A DNA stretch of 63,608 nucleotides from Anaerobiospirillum sp. NML120449 (GTDB lineage: Bacteria; Pseudomonadota; Gammaproteobacteria; Enterobacterales; Succinivibrionaceae): the NCBI RefSeq assembly GCF_023051105.1, contig NZ_JALKIL010000028.1, positions 1 to 63,608 of the forward strand, read 5' to 3'. Within the stretch, counting starts at the first letter, position 1, and every line of letters starts with the position of its first letter. This document shows positions 62,119 to 63,608 of the stretch, piece after piece. The notes under the pieces were generated by a model. That model had not been told where the DNA came from and made no database searches. It saw only the letters and a list, made by a program, of their open reading frames with translations. A program made the position numbers and the translations under genes.

Positions 62119-63090
62119 ATGACCCAGAAGCGCAAACCGACAGTTCTGTTTTTTGATTCGGGCATGGGCGGCCTGTCAGTATTTACTGAGGCATGGAAGC
62201 TCAATCGCGATGCCGCTTTCTATTACCTCTTTGATCATGAGTGCTTTCCCTATGGCAATAAGAGCGAGGTCTTTTTACGCCGCCGTGTGTCTGCACTGCT
62301 AAAGGCAGTATCTGATGAGCTGCATCCTGATCTGATTGTTATTGCCTGCAATACCGCCAGTACCACAGTTATGCCTGTCATAAGAGATATCTTCAGCATT
62401 CCTGTAGTAGGTGTGGTTCCGGCCATCAAGCCGGCAGCAGCCATAAGCCGCAACAAACACATTGCCCTGCTGGCTACCCCGGGTACAGTTCACAGGGCCT
62501 ATACCGATTTCCTGATCAACGAATTTGCCTATGACTGCCGTGTGATGCGCATTGGCAGTGAGGACCTGGTGCGCCTTGCCGAAGCTGAGCTGCTCAAGTT
62601 TGGTCGCAGGTTCTGTGCCGAGCATCTTGCTGATCTGGAAAATGCTCAGGGCCGACACAGCTGCATGCTTGAGAATGAGCATCTGCATATTGCTGATGAC
62701 GACAGTACCAATCATCAGCGCCTTGAGAAGATTCTAGAGCCGGTTCTGTCCCTGCCTCAGGGTGATCGTCCTGACACTCTTATTCTGGGCTGCACCCACT
62801 TCCCGCTGCTGCGCGATGACATTGCTCAGGTGCTCGGACCGGACATTACTCTGGTTGACTCAGGTGAGGCCGTAGCAAGAAGAATCAACTCCCTGCTGGC
62901 AGGTCAGCAGGAAAGCAGCGGCGCAGCAGGCGCCGCTGCTGGCGGGGCCGTAGAGAGCGGACCGCAGGTTGCCATGTATACAGGTAATGCTACCGATCAG
63001 GAAAAGGACATGTTTGAGTGCACCTTCCGCTGCTTTGGTTTTGTTGAGGTCAGAAACTTCATACTCAAGGATGCCGGTACCGTTGCATAA
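62119..63090 (+). CDS. murI: Glutamate racemase
   Basis: Converts L- to D-glutamate for peptidoglycan. The FDSGMGGLS motif is at residues 12-20. The two catalytic cysteines are C77 (IACNTAST) and C225 (LGCTHFPLL). 323 residues is longer than usual (about 265-285). Extra length lies in a stretch around residues 165-205 and an Ala/Gly-rich segment (GAAGAAAGGAV) before the last strand. An AGGAGGG Shine-Dalgarno precedes the ATG. It sits just before the rRNA operon, as in many gammaproteobacteria. Confidence 0.95.
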   Translation: MTQKRKPTVLFFDSGMGGLSVFTEAWKLNRDAAFYYLFDHECFPYGNKSEVFLRRRVSALLKAVSDELHPDLIVIACNTASTTVMPVIRDIFSIPVVGVVPAIKPAAAISRNKHIALLATPGTVHRAYTDFLINEFAYDCRVMRIGSEDLVRLAEAELLKFGRRFCAEHLADLENAQGRHSCMLENEHLHIADDDSTNHQRLEKILEPVLSLPQGDRPDTLILGCTHFPLLRDDIAQVLGPDITLVDSGEAVARRINSLLAGQQESSGAAGAAAGGAVESGPQVAMYTGNATDQEKDMFECTFRCFGFVEVRNFILKDAGTVA

Positions 63091-63105
63091 ACGCCCGACA
63101 GGGGC

Positions 63106-63136
63106 GCAGCCGCTCAGCTGCTGGCTGAGCGGCTGC
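63106..63136 (+). terminator. Probable terminator of murI
   Basis: GCAGCCGCTCAGC pairs with GCTGAGCGGCTGC around a 5-base loop, 15 bases past the stop. The downstream T-run is weak. Confidence 0.55.
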
Positions 63137-63381
63137 CTGCCTCAGTGCTGTTAAATTCAGACAAAATCTTCGTGTCGGACAGGTGAGCAGACAGCTTTCA
63201 GTATCTGGCAGGCTTAAAAATGCGGAAAATGTGGGGGTTGCACTATGACGGTGCGTTGTTTTGTGGTCGGGGATGAGATCCAAATCTCAGAAAAAAGGAA
63301 AATATTGGCGGATAAAAGCCCGTAGATATCGTGTTTTTGCTCAAAGTATTAAAAAACTTTAAAAAAACTGTGAAAAAAGTG

Positions 63382-63409
63382 TTGACCCGGTGGTGAAAAT
63401 CATTAAAAT
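63382..63409 (+). promoter_or_regulatory. rRNA operon promoter
   Basis: TTGACC (63382-63387) and TAAAAT (63404-63409) with a 16-base spacer. Upstream bases 63340-63380 are A/T tracts like an UP element. GC-rich bases after the -10 could be a stringent discriminator. It drives the 16S gene about 170 bases downstream. Confidence 0.82.
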
Positions 63410-63464
63410 ACGTTTCCGCTGTGACGCACTGAGCGAATCAGCTGCAAAAGCCCAGCGCTTTGAA

Positions 63465-63473
63465 GTTCTTTAA
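63465..63473 (+). promoter_or_regulatory. boxA-like antitermination element in the rRNA leader
   Basis: GTTCTTTAA resembles the boxA consensus of rRNA leaders, placed between promoter and 16S. A second similar GTTCTTTAA lies near 63504-63512. Confidence 0.5.
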
Positions 63474-63578
63474 AAATCAGATAAGTACAGACAATCTGTG
63501 TGGGTTCTTTAAGTTAAGAACTTTGAGTTTTGCCAACAAACTGGCAACTGGTTACAGTTGCACTTCAAACGAATCATT

Positions 63579-63608
63579 AAAGTGAAGAGTTTGATCATGG
63601 CTCAGATT
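63579..63608 (+). rRNA. rrs: 16S ribosomal RNA, 5' end only
   Basis: The sequence TGAAGAGTTTGATCATGGCT is the universal bacterial 16S 5' end. The start position is set by alignment with the E. coli mature end. The rest lies past the right edge. Confidence 0.97.

Overview
The window is chromosomal DNA of a Gram-negative gammaproteobacterium. It has outer-membrane lipopolysaccharide (LPS) genes, a beta-barrel porin and the gammaproteobacterial groupings rpmE/priA, argS-ftsN-hslV-hslU and trmA/murI followed by an rRNA operon, whose 16S gene begins in the last 30 bases. The mix of Haemophilus-like LPS genes, a short malic enzyme and many lineage-specific low-complexity protein tails would fit the anaerobic Succinivibrionaceae (Aeromonadales). 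That placement is inference; the 30 bases of 16S are too conserved to settle it.

Layout. 1-3.3 kb: the 3' part of a very large IS66-like transposase. 4.3-9.2 kb (minus strand): a glycan-use pair, an outer-membrane porin and a periplasmic GH63 glucosidase of the YgjK type, with LacI-family-like operators. 10.5-13.3 kb: mutM, coaD and an OpsX-type heptosyltransferase. 14-20.6 kb: a YejM/PbgA-like inner-membrane protein, then a polytopic membrane protein and a Kdo kinase in one transcription unit. 21.4-29.2 kb: a flavodoxin-fold quinone reductase, waaA, waaF, and hldD overlapping glpG. 29.4-38.9 kb: a FliL-like exported protein, plsB, a cation diffusion facilitator and a fructose-type PTS permease. 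39-44.9 kb: two exported flavodoxin-domain proteins next to a divergent AraC-type regulator. 45-51 kb: a ZapB-like protein, hslU, hslV, ftsN and argS. 51.7-57.3 kb: two more LPS-core glycosyltransferases and priA. 57.7-63.1 kb: rpmE, malic enzyme, trmA, murI, then the rRNA promoter and leader.

Functional theme. At least eight genes build or control LPS (waaA, Kdo kinase, OpsX-like HepI, waaF, GT9, GT2, hldD, pbgA). Together they suggest a Haemophilus-type inner core with a single phosphorylated Kdo. PlsB supplies phospholipid precursor, and PbgA balances LPS against phospholipid.

Two patterns run through the whole window. Conserved enzymes repeatedly carry long Ala-rich or charged low-complexity tails or insertions (GH63, PbgA, membrane protein, Kdo kinase, PlsB, CDF, PTS, AraC, PriA). 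Many intergenic gaps hold their own short tandem repeat (unit 21 to 98 bp), each different in sequence. The most unusual locus is the pair of signal-peptide-bearing flavodoxins beside the AraC regulator. No tRNA, CRISPR array, prophage or plasmid function was seen.
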